Under the pieces are notes generated by a model. The model was not told the DNA's origin, searched no databases, and saw nothing but the letters and a program-made list of their open reading frames with translations. The position numbers and the translations under genes are program-made. 64,000 nt of DNA from WTFY01 sp965203725 (lineage in GTDB: Bacteria; Pseudomonadota; Gammaproteobacteria; UBA4575): positions 310,001 to 374,000 of the forward strand of contig CBDBDH010000001.1 in NCBI GenBank assembly GCA_965203725.1, given 5' to 3'. Positions 35,932 through 46,074 of this stretch are shown here, in pieces (positions within the stretch are counted from its first letter, which is position 1; every line of letters begins with the position of its first letter).

Positions 35932-36737
35932 AGCTTGCGTTCCGGCTTGAAGTTCTCTGCCAGCCGGGGGTCTTTCCACTCAACTGCCAGGCCATTGGTG
36001 TAGCGCAGGTCAATTTTTTTCACCTGGTCCATGCGCGGCGACAGGTATTCCTCGTAGGCGGTCATGAACCGCGTGATTTTCCTGCCAAGGTCACCGTGTC
36101 CGAGAACCAGGACGGTCCCGCCGGACAACACCAGGTGCTTGGACAGGCGCTCATCCTCAAACAGCCCCTGCAGCTGCAGGCCCAGGGGTTCCAGCCTGCG
36201 GACGTAGTGCTCGAAAATACCGGCCAGCGCTTCGGCACGGGCAGTTTCTCCGTACAGCATGGGCAGGGCCGCATGGGAGGTCCCCACGGTTTCCGGGAAA
36301 AAGAGCCCCCCGTAGACATTCATCAGTCCCGTTTTGCCCCAGCGGGCAATCGGTTCCTGTCCCTGCACCGTGACCATCACCGTCGCAGGCCAGCTGCGCC
36401 GCACCCTGGCATCGTAGATCCAGGGCAGTTCCGCCAGCTCCTGTTCCAGCTGGCCCACGGGGATGCGAAAGAATCCTTTCGCAACACCTGCGGTGACGAT
36501 GTTCCTGAAGGCCTCGCGATCGCCGGCGTGCACCTCTCCCTCGACCGTGACCTGCCGGATCTGCGGCCGGGCCAGCAGGTCAGGGTGGTCGGTACGGATC
36601 CAGTACGAGACCAGCGCCACGCTGCCCAGCAGTGCGGCAAGCACCAGTACGTCCCACGCACTGCGCAGTGAAAGGTACCCGGACACCGTTCGGGAAACGG
36701 CCTTTTTGTTTGCAGGTTTTCGCTTTCGCACAGTCAT
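35928..36737 (-). CDS. ftsQ: Cell-division protein FtsQ
   Basis: The 269-residue divisome protein has a short basic cytoplasmic tail (MTVRKRKPANKK), one membrane helix (about 28-47), a POTRA domain beginning at RQVTVEGEVHAGDREAF, and the FtsQ beta domain (WIYDARVRRSWPATVMVTVQGQEPIARWG). It recruits FtsB and FtsL. The ATG overlaps the ddl stop (ATGA). Confidence 0.96.
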   Translation of the reverse strand: MTVRKRKPANKKAVSRTVSGYLSLRSAWDVLVLAALLGSVALVSYWIRTDHPDLLARPQIRQVTVEGEVHAGDREAFRNIVTAGVAKGFFRIPVGQLEQELAELPWIYDARVRRSWPATVMVTVQGQEPIARWGKTGLMNVYGGLFFPETVGTSHAALPMLYGETARAEALAGIFEHYVRRLEPLGLQLQGLFEDERLSKHLVLSGGTVLVLGHGDLGRKITRFMTAYEEYLSPRMDQVKKIDLRYTNGLAVEWKDPRLAENFKPERKL

Positions 36738-37654
36738 TGGGTCAGTGAAGTCTCCAGTATCCTGAGCACGAGCTCGACAAAACTGATGTCCTGCGCTGCG
36801 GCGGCCATCGGCACCAGGCTGTGGTCCGTCATGCCCGGGACCGTATTGATCTCCAGGAACCACGGCTGCCCGCGGGTGTCCAGCATCAGGTCGACGCGCC
36901 CCCAGCCCGAGGCCGCCGTGGCGGCAAAGGCCTGCAGCACCTGCTCCTGGATCTCCGTTTCCCGGGCTGCGGACAGCCCGCAGGGACAATGGTATTGGGT
37001 GTCGCTGGACTGGTACTTGGCATCGAAATCATAGAAGGTCCGCGGCGTCTCCAGCCGGATGGCGGGCAGGGCCTGATCATCCAGTACGGCAACCGTGTAT
37101 TCCTCGCCCTCGATCCACGGTTCTGCCATCACCGTGTCCTCGAAATCGCAGGCGTGCTCCCACGCCGAGATGATCTCTTCGCGGGTATCGACCTTGGTGA
37201 TGCCGATGCTCGAACCCTGGGAGACGGGCTTCAGGATCATGGGCAGGCCGAGCTCCGCCACCAGGGCATCCGGGTCGACGGCACCTTGCAATATCCGGAA
37301 CGGAGGTGTGGGGATGCCGTGCCGCGACCAGATCTGCTTGGTCATGTGCTTGTTCATGCAGATCGCCGATGCCAGCACACCGCTGCCGCTGTAGGGCAGT
37401 CCGATCGCTTCCAGCCCGCCCTGTATGCAGCCGTCCTCGCCGAGGGATCCATGCAGCGCGATGAAGGCGCGGTCGAATTTCCCGGCCCGCAAGCGCTCGA
37501 ATACGTCACCGGAGACATCGATCCCCGTGGCATCCACCCGGGCCTCCTGCAACGCACTGAGCACCGCAGCACCACTTTTGAGAGAGATTTCGCGTTCCGA
37601 TGACGGTCCGCCCATCAGCACCGCGACCTTGCCGAAGCGTGAGACGTCCGTCAT
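36734..37654 (-). CDS. ddl: D-alanine--D-alanine ligase
   Basis: The 306-residue ATP-grasp ligase makes the D-Ala-D-Ala end of the peptidoglycan stem. The motifs are VAVLMGGPSSEREISLKSG (N-terminal domain), LKPVSQGSSIGITKV (ATP-binding) and WFLEINTVPGMTDHSLVP (magnesium-binding Glu and Asn). It is the DdlB type by position between murB and ftsQ and overlaps both neighbours by four bases. Confidence 0.97.
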   Translation of the reverse strand: MTDVSRFGKVAVLMGGPSSEREISLKSGAAVLSALQEARVDATGIDVSGDVFERLRAGKFDRAFIALHGSLGEDGCIQGGLEAIGLPYSGSGVLASAICMNKHMTKQIWSRHGIPTPPFRILQGAVDPDALVAELGLPMILKPVSQGSSIGITKVDTREEIISAWEHACDFEDTVMAEPWIEGEEYTVAVLDDQALPAIRLETPRTFYDFDAKYQSSDTQYHCPCGLSAARETEIQEQVLQAFAATAASGWGRVDLMLDTRGQPWFLEINTVPGMTDHSLVPMAAAAQDISFVELVLRILETSLTQ

Positions 37655-38550
37655 GGCGCATCCCCCAGGATCCTGACCTCCGGGACCAGCGAGACGCCGC
37701 GTTCGGCCTTCACCGCCGCATGCACCTTCCAGATCAGGTCTTCGATATCCCTGGCCGTGGCATGCCCCAGATTGATGATGAAATTTGCATGTTTCTCCGA
37801 CACCTGGGCTCCGCCTGCGCGGGCTCCCTTGAGCTTGCAGCTCTCGATCAGCCTGGCGGCATGATCGCCTTGCGGATTCCTGAACACCGAACCGCAACTC
37901 TGACTCCCCAGGGGCTGGTCCGCATTGCGTTTCTCCAGCAGCGAGCGGATGACCGCCCTCGCCCGGGATGCGCTCCCGGGAGCAAATCTGAACAGGGCCC
38001 CGACAAACCACTCATCACGGGGCACTTGGACCGTGCGATACCCCGGCTGGAAATCATCGGCGCTGCGGGTGTGCAGTTCACCGCGTCGATCCACGGTTTG
38101 CGCTTGCAACACAAATTCCCAAGTCGCGTGGCCGTACGCGCCGGAATTCATGGCCAGCGCGCCTCCGACCGTGCCCGGGATGCCCACCAGGAACTCCGCG
38201 CCCTGCAACTCCTGGTCCGCACAAAAGCGTGCCAGCTTGGCGCACGCGACGCCCGACTCTGCACGGACCCTGCCGGGGCCTGCAACCTCCAGCCCGCCGA
38301 GACGGCCATGCAACAAGATGACCACACCCCGTATGCCGCCGTCACGCACCAGCACGTTGGTACCGCCGCCGAGCCAGGTCAGCGGCACTCCTTCGCCCTG
38401 CCCCGCCAGAAAATTTCTCAAGTCCTGCAAATCTGCAGGCCGGTACAGGACGTCGGCGGCACCGCCCACCTTCCAGCTGGTGAAGCGCGCCAGTGAGGCA
38501 TCTCTCTCAAGCGTCCCGCGCAGCATTTCGATGTCGTGTACGGTTTCCAT
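37651..38550 (-). CDS. murB: UDP-N-acetylenolpyruvoylglucosamine reductase MurB
   Basis: This 299-residue FAD enzyme makes UDP-MurNAc. FAD-binding TSWKVGGAADVLYRP and GGGTNVLVRD are clear, as is GIPGTVGGALAMNSGAYG. The catalytic Ser is in the segment GSQSCGSVFRNPQGDHAARLIE, and length fits type IIa-like short MurB proteins. The ATG at 38550 starts one base after the murC stop; an in-frame ATG at 38565 is an alternative. Confidence 0.96.
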   Translation of the reverse strand: METVHDIEMLRGTLERDASLARFTSWKVGGAADVLYRPADLQDLRNFLAGQGEGVPLTWLGGGTNVLVRDGGIRGVVILLHGRLGGLEVAGPGRVRAESGVACAKLARFCADQELQGAEFLVGIPGTVGGALAMNSGAYGHATWEFVLQAQTVDRRGELHTRSADDFQPGYRTVQVPRDEWFVGALFRFAPGSASRARAVIRSLLEKRNADQPLGSQSCGSVFRNPQGDHAARLIESCKLKGARAGGAQVSEKHANFIINLGHATARDIEDLIWKVHAAVKAERGVSLVPEVRILGDAP

Positions 38551-38551
38551 G

Positions 38552-39970
38552 TCAGTGTCGTGCAAAAATCTCGCTCAGGTGCTGGGCTATGCCGCCGATG
38601 CTGCCTGCCCCCAGGGTGAGCAGGACATCCTGATCTTCTGAAACCTGCTCCAGCGTGGCCCGGACCTCGGACAGGTCCTTCACCAGAATCGGGGCGAGCT
38701 TGCCCCGGGCATGTAGTGCACGGCTCAGTGCCAGGCTGTCGGCGCCTGCCAACGGTTCCTCGTTGGCCGCATAGACTTCACACAGCATCAGGGTGTCCGC
38801 TTCATTCAGTACCCGTACGAAATCGTCGAACAGGTCTCTCGTGCGTGAATACCGGTGTGGCTGGAACAGCACGGTCAGCCTGCGCCCGGGCCAAGCATCA
38901 CGCGCCGTGGTCAGGGTGGCTGCGATTTCGGCCGGGTGATGACCATAGTCGTCCACCAGCTGGACGTTTTTGTTGTTGATGGATATTTGCGGATAGATCT
39001 GGAAGCGCCGGGCAATGCCCTCGAAGTTCTCGAAGGCGGACTGTATGCAGTTTTCCTTGACGTCCAGCTGCAAGGCGACGATCGCCGCGGCCACGGCATT
39101 CAGGACATTGTGAATGCCCAGCAGGTTCAGCACGAACCGCACCGGTGCCTGCTGCCCGGGACGCTGCAGAACAAACTTCGTCTGGCTGGCTGACTTCTCG
39201 ACTTCGGTGATCCGGTAATCGGCATGCCCGGAAAAGCCGTAGGTCACGTACGGGCGCGAAATTCTCGGCAACTGGGCACGGACCGTCTCGTCATCCACGC
39301 ACAAAACGGCCACGCCGTAAAACGGCAGGTGATGGATAAACTGCAGGAAGGCTTCCTGCAAGGTGTTGAAATCGCCTCCGTACGCCGACAGGTGATCCGA
39401 GTCGATGTTGGTCACGACCGACATGATCGGCTGCAGGTACAGAAACGAGGAATCGCTTTCGTCCGCCTCGGCCACCAGGTACTGTCCGGCTCCCAGCTTC
39501 GAATGACTTCCGAAACTGTTGACACGACCGCCGATGATAAAGGTCGGGTCCAGCCCGGCCTGTGCAAGTATGGATGCAATCAGGCTGGTCGTGGTGGTCT
39601 TGCCGTGGGTGCCGGCCACGGCGATGCCGTAGCGGAAACGCATCAGCTCGGCAAGCATTTCTGCGCGCGGCACGACCGGGATGCGCCGTTCATGAGCCGC
39701 CGCAATCTCCGGGTTGTCTTCTTCCACCGCACTCGACATCACCACGACATCGGCATCCCGGACATTGCTGGCATCATGACGGCGGTAAACCGTCGCACCC
39801 AGTTTCGCCAGGCGCCGGGTGATTGCGTTCTCCTGGATGTCGGAGCCGTAGACCTGGTACCCCAGATTCAGCATCACCTCGGCGATGCCCCCCATGCCGG
39901 AACCGCCGATGCCCACAAAGTGCACATGCTTGATTTTGCCGGTAGCAAAATGTCCGATATTGAATGTCAT
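38552..39970 (-). CDS. murC: UDP-N-acetylmuramate--L-alanine ligase MurC
   Basis: The 472-residue ligase adds L-Ala to UDP-MurNAc. Conserved features are HVHFVGIGGSGMGGIAEVMLNLGY at the N terminus, the P-loop AVAGTHGKTTTTSLIASI, and VDDYGHHPAEIAATL in the C-terminal domain. The start at 39970 overlaps murG by four bases. Confidence 0.98.
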   Translation of the reverse strand: MTFNIGHFATGKIKHVHFVGIGGSGMGGIAEVMLNLGYQVYGSDIQENAITRRLAKLGATVYRRHDASNVRDADVVVMSSAVEEDNPEIAAAHERRIPVVPRAEMLAELMRFRYGIAVAGTHGKTTTTSLIASILAQAGLDPTFIIGGRVNSFGSHSKLGAGQYLVAEADESDSSFLYLQPIMSVVTNIDSDHLSAYGGDFNTLQEAFLQFIHHLPFYGVAVLCVDDETVRAQLPRISRPYVTYGFSGHADYRITEVEKSASQTKFVLQRPGQQAPVRFVLNLLGIHNVLNAVAAAIVALQLDVKENCIQSAFENFEGIARRFQIYPQISINNKNVQLVDDYGHHPAEIAATLTTARDAWPGRRLTVLFQPHRYSRTRDLFDDFVRVLNEADTLMLCEVYAANEEPLAGADSLALSRALHARGKLAPILVKDLSEVRATLEQVSEDQDVLLTLGAGSIGGIAQHLSEIFARH

Positions 39971-41094
39971 GACCCCGGGTCCTCCGCCAGCCCTGTGGAC
40001 TCGCCCTTGCCCTTCAGGCAGGCCTGCAGGCATATTTTTGCCACATCCTCGGCGGCCCGGGGCCTGGCAAAGCCGCGGATGGCGGCGGCAACGTCCATGA
40101 GCTTGACACGGTGGGCCTGCACATCGCGCAGCAGGGCAGCCAGTGCCTGCGCATTGAACTCGCGCTCCGGGATCATGAACGCCGCACCGGCCTCGACCAG
40201 TGCACGGGCATTGGCGGTCTGGTGATCATCCACGGCATACGGGTACGGGATGAAAACCGCACCGACGCCTGCCATGGCGAGTTCCGCCACGGTAATCGCA
40301 CCGGCACGGCAAATCACCAGGTCTGCCCAGGCGTAGGCCTTGTGCATTTCCTCGATGAACGCATCCACACGGGCCTCGACCCGGCGGCTGTCATAGGCCT
40401 GCTGCGTAAACTCGAGCTTGTTGTCCCCGCTCTGATGCCAGACTTTGGGTCGTTTTCCTGCCGCCAGCTGCGCCAGCGCCGCCGGCACCGTCTTGTTCAG
40501 GGCATGCGCCCCCAGGCTTCCGCCTACCACGAGCACATGCAACGGCCTGTCCCGGGGCTCCCCCACGTCGTGCTCGCGCTTGTTCTGCAGGATTTCCTTG
40601 CGCACCGGATTGCCGACCACTTCCACGTTTTCACGCACAAACGTGCCTGGGAAAGCCGTCAGAACGTGGGTGGCCAGCGGTGCAAGAAGACGGTTGGTCA
40701 GGCCCGAAATCGCGTTTTGTTCATGGATGACCAGGGGGCGCCTGAACAGGGCCGCCACGACTCCGCCGGTTCCGGAGATGAACCCGCCCATGCCCAGCAC
40801 CGCGCAGGGCCGGTGTTTCAGCACCAGCCAGATGGTCTGCAGCCCGGCAAGCCCCAGCTTGACCGGTGCAAGCAGGTAGGTCCGCAGGTCCTTGTTGCGA
40901 AGACCGCCGATGATGATTTTTTCAAAGTGATAGGCCGTATTGGCCACCACACGGGATTCGATCCCCTTTTTGGTGCCCACCCAGACGACCGGAACACCGT
41001 GGTGCTCGAGTTGCCTTGCCACGGCCAGTGCGGGAAATACATGGCCGCCAGTGCCGGCTGCAAAAATCATGATTGGAGCGCGTGCGGCCTTCAT
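39967..41094 (-). CDS. murG: Undecaprenyl-PP-MurNAc-pentapeptide GlcNAc transferase MurG
   Basis: The 375-residue glycosyltransferase makes lipid II from lipid I on the inner face of the membrane. The signature GTGGHVFPALAVA is at the N terminus, followed by LGMGGFISGTGGV and HEQNAISGLTNR. The UDP-GlcNAc site shows CRAGAITVAELAMAGVGAVFIPYPYAVDDHQTANA. The ATG at 41094 overlaps the ftsW stop; the much longer in-frame extension is a shadow of ftsW. Confidence 0.97.
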   Translation of the reverse strand: MKAARAPIMIFAAGTGGHVFPALAVARQLEHHGVPVVWVGTKKGIESRVVANTAYHFEKIIIGGLRNKDLRTYLLAPVKLGLAGLQTIWLVLKHRPCAVLGMGGFISGTGGVVAALFRRPLVIHEQNAISGLTNRLLAPLATHVLTAFPGTFVRENVEVVGNPVRKEILQNKREHDVGEPRDRPLHVLVVGGSLGAHALNKTVPAALAQLAAGKRPKVWHQSGDNKLEFTQQAYDSRRVEARVDAFIEEMHKAYAWADLVICRAGAITVAELAMAGVGAVFIPYPYAVDDHQTANARALVEAGAAFMIPEREFNAQALAALLRDVQAHRVKLMDVAAAIRGFARPRAAEDVAKICLQACLKGKGESTGLAEDPGS

Positions 41095-42281
41095 GAATTC
41101 CTGAACCTTTGCACCAGTTCCGAATCCCCGATCACTCCTTCCATGTACACCCGCGTGACCAGGCCGATCGCCATGCAGACGACCAGCAGGCTGCTGCCTC
41201 CTGCACTGATCAGTGGCAGTGTCAGTCCCTTGGTGGGCAACACGCCCATGTTGACACCCATGTTGATAAAGACCTGCAGCGCCAGCCAGATCCCGATTCC
41301 ATAGCAGATCAGGGCACCGAATTTCATGCCCTTTTCCTCCACCATTTTCCCGATCGCGAAACATCGGGAAATCAGCACCAGGAACAGCACAAGCACCGCG
41401 GTAACCCCGGCCAGGCCCAGTTCTTCCGCGATCACGGCAAACACGAAATCGTTGTGCGCCTTGGGCAGGTAAAAAAGTTTCTGCACGCTCGCGCCCAGTC
41501 CCAGCCCCGTCCATGAGCCGCTGCCGATGGCAATCAGGGACTGGGTCAGTTGAAAACCCGAACCGAACGGGTCCGACCAGGGATTGAGGAATGCCGTGAG
41601 CCGCTCCATGCGGTACGGGGAAGAGACGGCGATCACGGCCATGGACGCTGCCGATGCCGCAAACAGGATCCCGAAATTGAGCATCTTGGCGCCCGCCAGC
41701 CAGAACATGCCGAGAGTGGTGACCAGCAAAACGATCGCGGCACCGAAATCCGGCTCCAGCAGCAGCAGCGTAAACAGCACCAGCAGGACCAGCATGGGCC
41801 ATGCAAACCCGGTAAACGACTCGATGACCCGCTGCCCATGCCGGACCAGCCAGCCCGCCATGTAGATGATGAGCAGCAGCTTCACGATCTCGGAAACCTG
41901 TATGCCCAGGGGTCCGAGTTCCAGCCAGCGTGTACTCCCGTATACCGTCCTGCCCATCCCCGGGACCAGGACCAGGACCAGAAGAGCCACCATCACAAAC
42001 AGCAAGACCATGCCGGAACGCTCCAGGTGCACCAGCCGGATTTTGGTGAGCGCCAGCGCCACCAGCACCCCGAACACGGCGAAGATGAACTGTCGTTTGA
42101 AGTAGTAAAGCGGGTCGCCGGTCGCGCGGTCTGCAATTTCTATCGAGGAAGATGCCACCATCACCAGGCCCATCCCGAGCAGCAGTGCGGCAGACAGGAC
42201 CAGCGGGACATCGCATTGCAGGGACAGATCGGCATCCTCGCGGGCCTCCCCGCCATGAAAAACCCGTTTTGATGAACTCAC
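41091..42281 (-). CDS. ftsW: Peptidoglycan glycosyltransferase FtsW
   Basis: This 396-residue SEDS-family polymerase works with FtsI at the septum. Ten hydrophobic helices are visible. Key SEDS motifs are GSTRWLELGPLGIQVSEIVKL, LEPDFGAAIVLL (with the catalytic-site Asp) and the C-terminal GLTLPLISAGGSSL. It overlaps murD and murG by four bases on each side. Confidence 0.97.
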   Translation of the reverse strand: MSSSKRVFHGGEAREDADLSLQCDVPLVLSAALLLGMGLVMVASSSIEIADRATGDPLYYFKRQFIFAVFGVLVALALTKIRLVHLERSGMVLLFVMVALLVLVLVPGMGRTVYGSTRWLELGPLGIQVSEIVKLLLIIYMAGWLVRHGQRVIESFTGFAWPMLVLLVLFTLLLLEPDFGAAIVLLVTTLGMFWLAGAKMLNFGILFAASAASMAVIAVSSPYRMERLTAFLNPWSDPFGSGFQLTQSLIAIGSGSWTGLGLGASVQKLFYLPKAHNDFVFAVIAEELGLAGVTAVLVLFLVLISRCFAIGKMVEEKGMKFGALICYGIGIWLALQVFINMGVNMGVLPTKGLTLPLISAGGSSLLVVCMAIGLVTRVYMEGVIGDSELVQRFRNS

Positions 42282-43633
42282 AATGCCAGCTCCCGGACAC
42301 AGTTCTCGAAATCCCTGCCCCGCTCAATGTAGTTCTCGTACATGTCAAAGCTTGCACATGCCGGGGACAGCAATACCTGGTCACCGGCCACAGAAAGCTC
42401 CAGGGCCCGAATCACGGCATCGCGCATGCTGTGCGCGGAATGAACCGGTGCGGCGCCATGCAGGGCCTGGCGCAGCAAATCCGAATCCTGCCCGAACACG
42501 ATGACATGCCTGGCATGCCGGCCGACCGCAGTGCGCAAACAGGCCAGGTCGCCTCCCTTGAACATGCCGCCGGCCAGCAGGATCACGTCACTTCCCAGGC
42601 TCCTCAGCGACATGACCGAGGCGCCGACATTGGTACCCTTGGAGTCATTGAACCAGCGCACACCGCCGGACTCCCCGACCCGGGACAGGCGGTGCGGCAA
42701 TCCCCTGAAACCCGCAAGGACGACGCGCATCTTCTCCGTCGACAGGCCCAGGGCACTGCCCACCGCCAGTGCGGCCAGTGCATTCAGGATTCCCGCCTCA
42801 CCGTGCATCATGAGCTTGTCCGTGGACAGCAGGCAATGACTCCCCTGGGCCAGGTAGGAATGCTTGCCGCGTTGCAACAAGCCGAAGCCACGGTCTGTGG
42901 GCGGACCGAGGCCAAAATCCGTGACCACCCCGGAGGTTTCCATGTTCATCACGAGGCCGTCGTCCCGGTTGACAACGCTGCAGCCCGCATGCTCGTAAAT
43001 GCGTGCCTTGATCTTGGCGTAATGCTCCAGGCTGTCGTGACGGTCGAGATGATCCGCCGATACGTTGAGCACGGCACTGATGCGGGGCGCCAGGGAGCGT
43101 GTGGATTCAAGCTGGAAGCTCGACAACTCCAGGACAAACAGCTCGGCGTCCTCTTTTTCAAGCAGGTCCAGTACCGGTGTTCCGATATTCCCGCCTGCAA
43201 ACGCGCGCAAGCCACAGGCCGAGGCCATCTCCGTCACCAGCTGAACCACCGTGCTTTTCCCGTTGGAACCGGTAATCGCCACGAGCGGCACCCGGTTCGC
43301 AACGGCAAACAGCTCGACATCTCCAAAACACTCCGCACCCCGGGCGACCGCCGACTGAATCACCGGATTTCTTCTGTCCACCCCCGGGCTCAGGATGATC
43401 TGTCTGGCTGCCTCAAACCACTGTACCGGCAAGGCTCCCGTGCAAATGTCCAGCTGTGGGAATTCCTGCCGGAAGGCCTCGAGCCGGGGCGGCTTGTCCC
43501 GGGTGTCTGCCATGGCGAAGGGAATGCCCTGCCTGTGCAGGTGACGTGCCACCGACAGACCGGTTTTGCCGAGTCCGACTACGATTCGTTCGTGCCCGTT
43601 TTCCCTCATCTGTTTTTGCAGCGCCAGTCCCAT
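42278..43633 (-). CDS. murD: UDP-MurNAc-L-Ala--D-Glu ligase MurD
   Basis: The 451-residue ligase adds D-Glu. It shows IVVGLGKTGLSVARHL, the P-loop VAITGSNGKSTVVQLV, LNVSADHLDRHDSLEHYAKIKARI and RWFNDSKGTNVGAS, all diagnostic for MurD. It starts four bases after mraY and overlaps ftsW by four bases. Confidence 0.97.
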   Translation of the reverse strand: MGLALQKQMRENGHERIVVGLGKTGLSVARHLHRQGIPFAMADTRDKPPRLEAFRQEFPQLDICTGALPVQWFEAARQIILSPGVDRRNPVIQSAVARGAECFGDVELFAVANRVPLVAITGSNGKSTVVQLVTEMASACGLRAFAGGNIGTPVLDLLEKEDAELFVLELSSFQLESTRSLAPRISAVLNVSADHLDRHDSLEHYAKIKARIYEHAGCSVVNRDDGLVMNMETSGVVTDFGLGPPTDRGFGLLQRGKHSYLAQGSHCLLSTDKLMMHGEAGILNALAALAVGSALGLSTEKMRVVLAGFRGLPHRLSRVGESGGVRWFNDSKGTNVGASVMSLRSLGSDVILLAGGMFKGGDLACLRTAVGRHARHVIVFGQDSDLLRQALHGAAPVHSAHSMRDAVIRALELSVAGDQVLLSPACASFDMYENYIERGRDFENCVRELAL

Positions 43634-43637
43634 GACA

Positions 43638-44720
43638 TTACCGGATTTTCAGGGTCGCCAGGCTGATCAGCACGAGTACAACCGTGATGATCCAGCAGCG
43701 CACGATCACCCGGGGTTCAGGCGAGCCTCCCATTTCAAAATGATGATGCAGGGGGGCCATTTGAAAAACCCGTTTGCCTGTCAGCTTGAAAGATACGACC
43801 TGGATCATCACGGAAACGGTCTCGACGACAAAAAGACCGCCCATGATCATCAGCACAATCTCCTGGCGCACCAGCACAGCCAGCAGTCCCAGGGCCGCCC
43901 CCAGCGACAGGGCGCCGACGTCGCCCATGAACACCTGCGCGGGGTAGGCGTTGTACCAGAGAAACCCCAGGCCGGCACCAACGACCGCGCCACAGAACAC
44001 CACCAGTTCGCCGGCCAGCGGCAGGTACGGAATGGCGAGATAACTCGAGAAATTCAGGTTGCCGCTCAGATACGCGAATATGCCGAGGGTGCCGGCCACC
44101 AGGACCACCGGCATGATCGCCAGGCCATCCAGCCCGTCGGTCAGATTCACGGCGTTGCTGGTGCCGACGATGACGATATACGTGAGCACCACGAACCAGG
44201 CGCCCAGGGGAATAACCACGTTCTTGAAAAAGGGAACATACAGGCTGGATTCGACGGAACTTTCCGCCGTATAGAACAACAGCAGGGCCACCCCGATTCC
44301 GATCAGCGACTGCCAGAAATACTTGCTTTTCGCAGTCAGGCCCTTGCTCGTACCGCCCAGCAGTTTCTTGATGTCATCCACGGCGCCCACCAGGCCAAAC
44401 AGGAACGTGGTGGCCAGCACGAACCACACGTAGCGGTTGGTCATGTCGCTCCACAGGATCGCGCTCAAGAATATCGCCAACAGCAGGAACACCCCGCCCA
44501 TGGTAGGCGTGCCCGCCTTGGCGTGATGGGTCTGTGGTCCGTCATCGCGCACGTTCTGGCTGACCTTGTAATCGCTCAGCTTGCGGATCATGACGGGTCC
44601 CGTCACAAAGCAGATGATCAGGGCGGTCAGCACGGCCAGGATCGAACGCAGGGTCAGGTACTGGAACACATTGAATCCAGAATGGAAGCTCTCCAGATAC
44701 TCGAACAGTTCAAGCAGCAT
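43638..44720 (-). CDS. mraY: Phospho-MurNAc-pentapeptide translocase MraY
   Basis: The 360-residue ten-helix enzyme makes lipid I. The conserved motifs are AGTPTMGGVFLLLAI, the catalytic DD pair in GAVDDIKKLL, NAVNLTDGLDGLAIMPV, and APLHHHFEMGG near the C terminus. It overlaps murF by 11 bases. Confidence 0.98.
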   Translation of the reverse strand: MLLELFEYLESFHSGFNVFQYLTLRSILAVLTALIICFVTGPVMIRKLSDYKVSQNVRDDGPQTHHAKAGTPTMGGVFLLLAIFLSAILWSDMTNRYVWFVLATTFLFGLVGAVDDIKKLLGGTSKGLTAKSKYFWQSLIGIGVALLLFYTAESSVESSLYVPFFKNVVIPLGAWFVVLTYIVIVGTSNAVNLTDGLDGLAIMPVVLVAGTLGIFAYLSGNLNFSSYLAIPYLPLAGELVVFCGAVVGAGLGFLWYNAYPAQVFMGDVGALSLGAALGLLAVLVRQEIVLMIMGGLFVVETVSVMIQVVSFKLTGKRVFQMAPLHHHFEMGGSPEPRVIVRCWIITVVLVLISLATLKIR

Positions 44721-46074
44721 GTTCTTTGCGACCGCCTCCTGAATCAGCAGACCCCCGGATCCCCTCGATGACCTTTTCCAGGTGCATGGCGCGCGAGCCT
44801 TTCACCAGTACGCAGACCTGGTCATCCAGTTCGCGGCGCAACAGCTCGATGATTTCCCCGGGCTCTGAAAAATGTTCGCCGTGCCGGCCGAATGTCTCCA
44901 CCGCATGCGCCGCCAGCGTGCCGAGTCCCATGAGACGGGTGACGCCGGAGTTGCGGGCCATGATGCCGGCTTTTTTATGCAGGGCTATGCTTTCTCCACC
45001 CAGCTCTCCCATGTCACCCAGGACCAGCCAGTGTGTGCCGGGTTCCTGCGCCTGCACATCGAGCGCTACCGACAGGGAGGCGGGATTGGCGTTGTAGGTG
45101 TCATCCAGGATACAGGCGCCATTCATCCCTTCGAGGCGTACAAGGCGCCCCGGTACGGGCTTCGCGGATTCGATACCGGTCCGGATGTCCTCCAGCCCGA
45201 CCTCCAGGGCCGTGCAAACCGCGGCTGCCGCAAGCGCGTTGTACAGGGCATGTTGCCCGGGAGCCTGCAGGTGGGTGCGTATTTCCCCGGCCGGCGTGCG
45301 GACCCGGACCTTGTGCGAGTCCAGCTTGGCTCCGCAAACATCGGCGTCCTGCCTGATGCCGAACGAGAGCTGCCGGCGTGCACCGATGTCCTCGCGCCAC
45401 AGGGGCAGATACGGTTCATCGGCGTTGACCACGGCGATCCCCCGCGGGTTCATATGGCGGTACAGTTCCGCCTTGGCCCGTGCCACGCCCTCCAGCGAAC
45501 CGAATCCCTCGAGATGTGCGGGCCCGATGTTGTTGACCACCCCGATATCGGGGTTTGCAATCTTTGCGAGGGTCTCGATTTCACCGGCATGATTGGCACC
45601 CATTTCGATCACCGCGTAGCGATGTTTTTCATCCAGGGCAAGCAGGGTCAGCGGCACACCGATGTGGTTGTTCAGGTTTCCCCGGGTGGCCAGCACCTCC
45701 CCCTGGGTGGCGAGGATCTCCCGGGTCAGCTCCTTGACGGACGTCTTGCCATTGGAGCCCGTGATGCCGATCACGGGTACCCTGAATTTTTCGCGCCACG
45801 CATTGGCCAGCGCCTGCAGGGCTGCATGGGTCCTGCGCACAATGATCTGCGGGCCGGGCACGTCCAGCGCATGCTCCACCAGCAAGGCGCCCGCGGATCG
45901 CGCATGCCCGGCAACAATCAGTTCGTGCGGGTCGAACCTTTCACCCACCAGGGCAATGAACATCTCGCCCGGTTGCAGCGTCCTTGTATCGGTGGACAGG
46001 CCGGTGACCAGCCTGTCCTCGCCGACCAGCCGGCCTTTCGTGATGCCTGCAATCTCGGCAAGTGTAAATCTCAT
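44710..46074 (-). CDS. murF: UDP-MurNAc-tripeptide--D-Ala-D-Ala ligase MurF
   Basis: This 454-residue ligase completes the pentapeptide. It has the N-terminal MurF/E-type domain (GLSTDTRTLQPGEMFIAL), the P-loop GITGSNGKTSVKEL, EMGANHAGEIETLAKIANPDIGVVNNIGPAHLEGFGSLEG, and DDTYNANPASLSVAL. It overlaps murE by four bases. Confidence 0.97.
   Translation of the reverse strand: MRFTLAEIAGITKGRLVGEDRLVTGLSTDTRTLQPGEMFIALVGERFDPHELIVAGHARSAGALLVEHALDVPGPQIIVRRTHAALQALANAWREKFRVPVIGITGSNGKTSVKELTREILATQGEVLATRGNLNNHIGVPLTLLALDEKHRYAVIEMGANHAGEIETLAKIANPDIGVVNNIGPAHLEGFGSLEGVARAKAELYRHMNPRGIAVVNADEPYLPLWREDIGARRQLSFGIRQDADVCGAKLDSHKVRVRTPAGEIRTHLQAPGQHALYNALAAAAVCTALEVGLEDIRTGIESAKPVPGRLVRLEGMNGACILDDTYNANPASLSVALDVQAQEPGTHWLVLGDMGELGGESIALHKKAGIMARNSGVTRLMGLGTLAAHAVETFGRHGEHFSEPGEIIELLRRELDDQVCVLVKGSRAMHLEKVIEGIRGSADSGGGRKEHAA

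Noticed and set aside
39967..42384. Single 805-residue frame containing murG
   Set aside because: The first 430 codons shadow ftsW in another frame; MurG begins at 41094.
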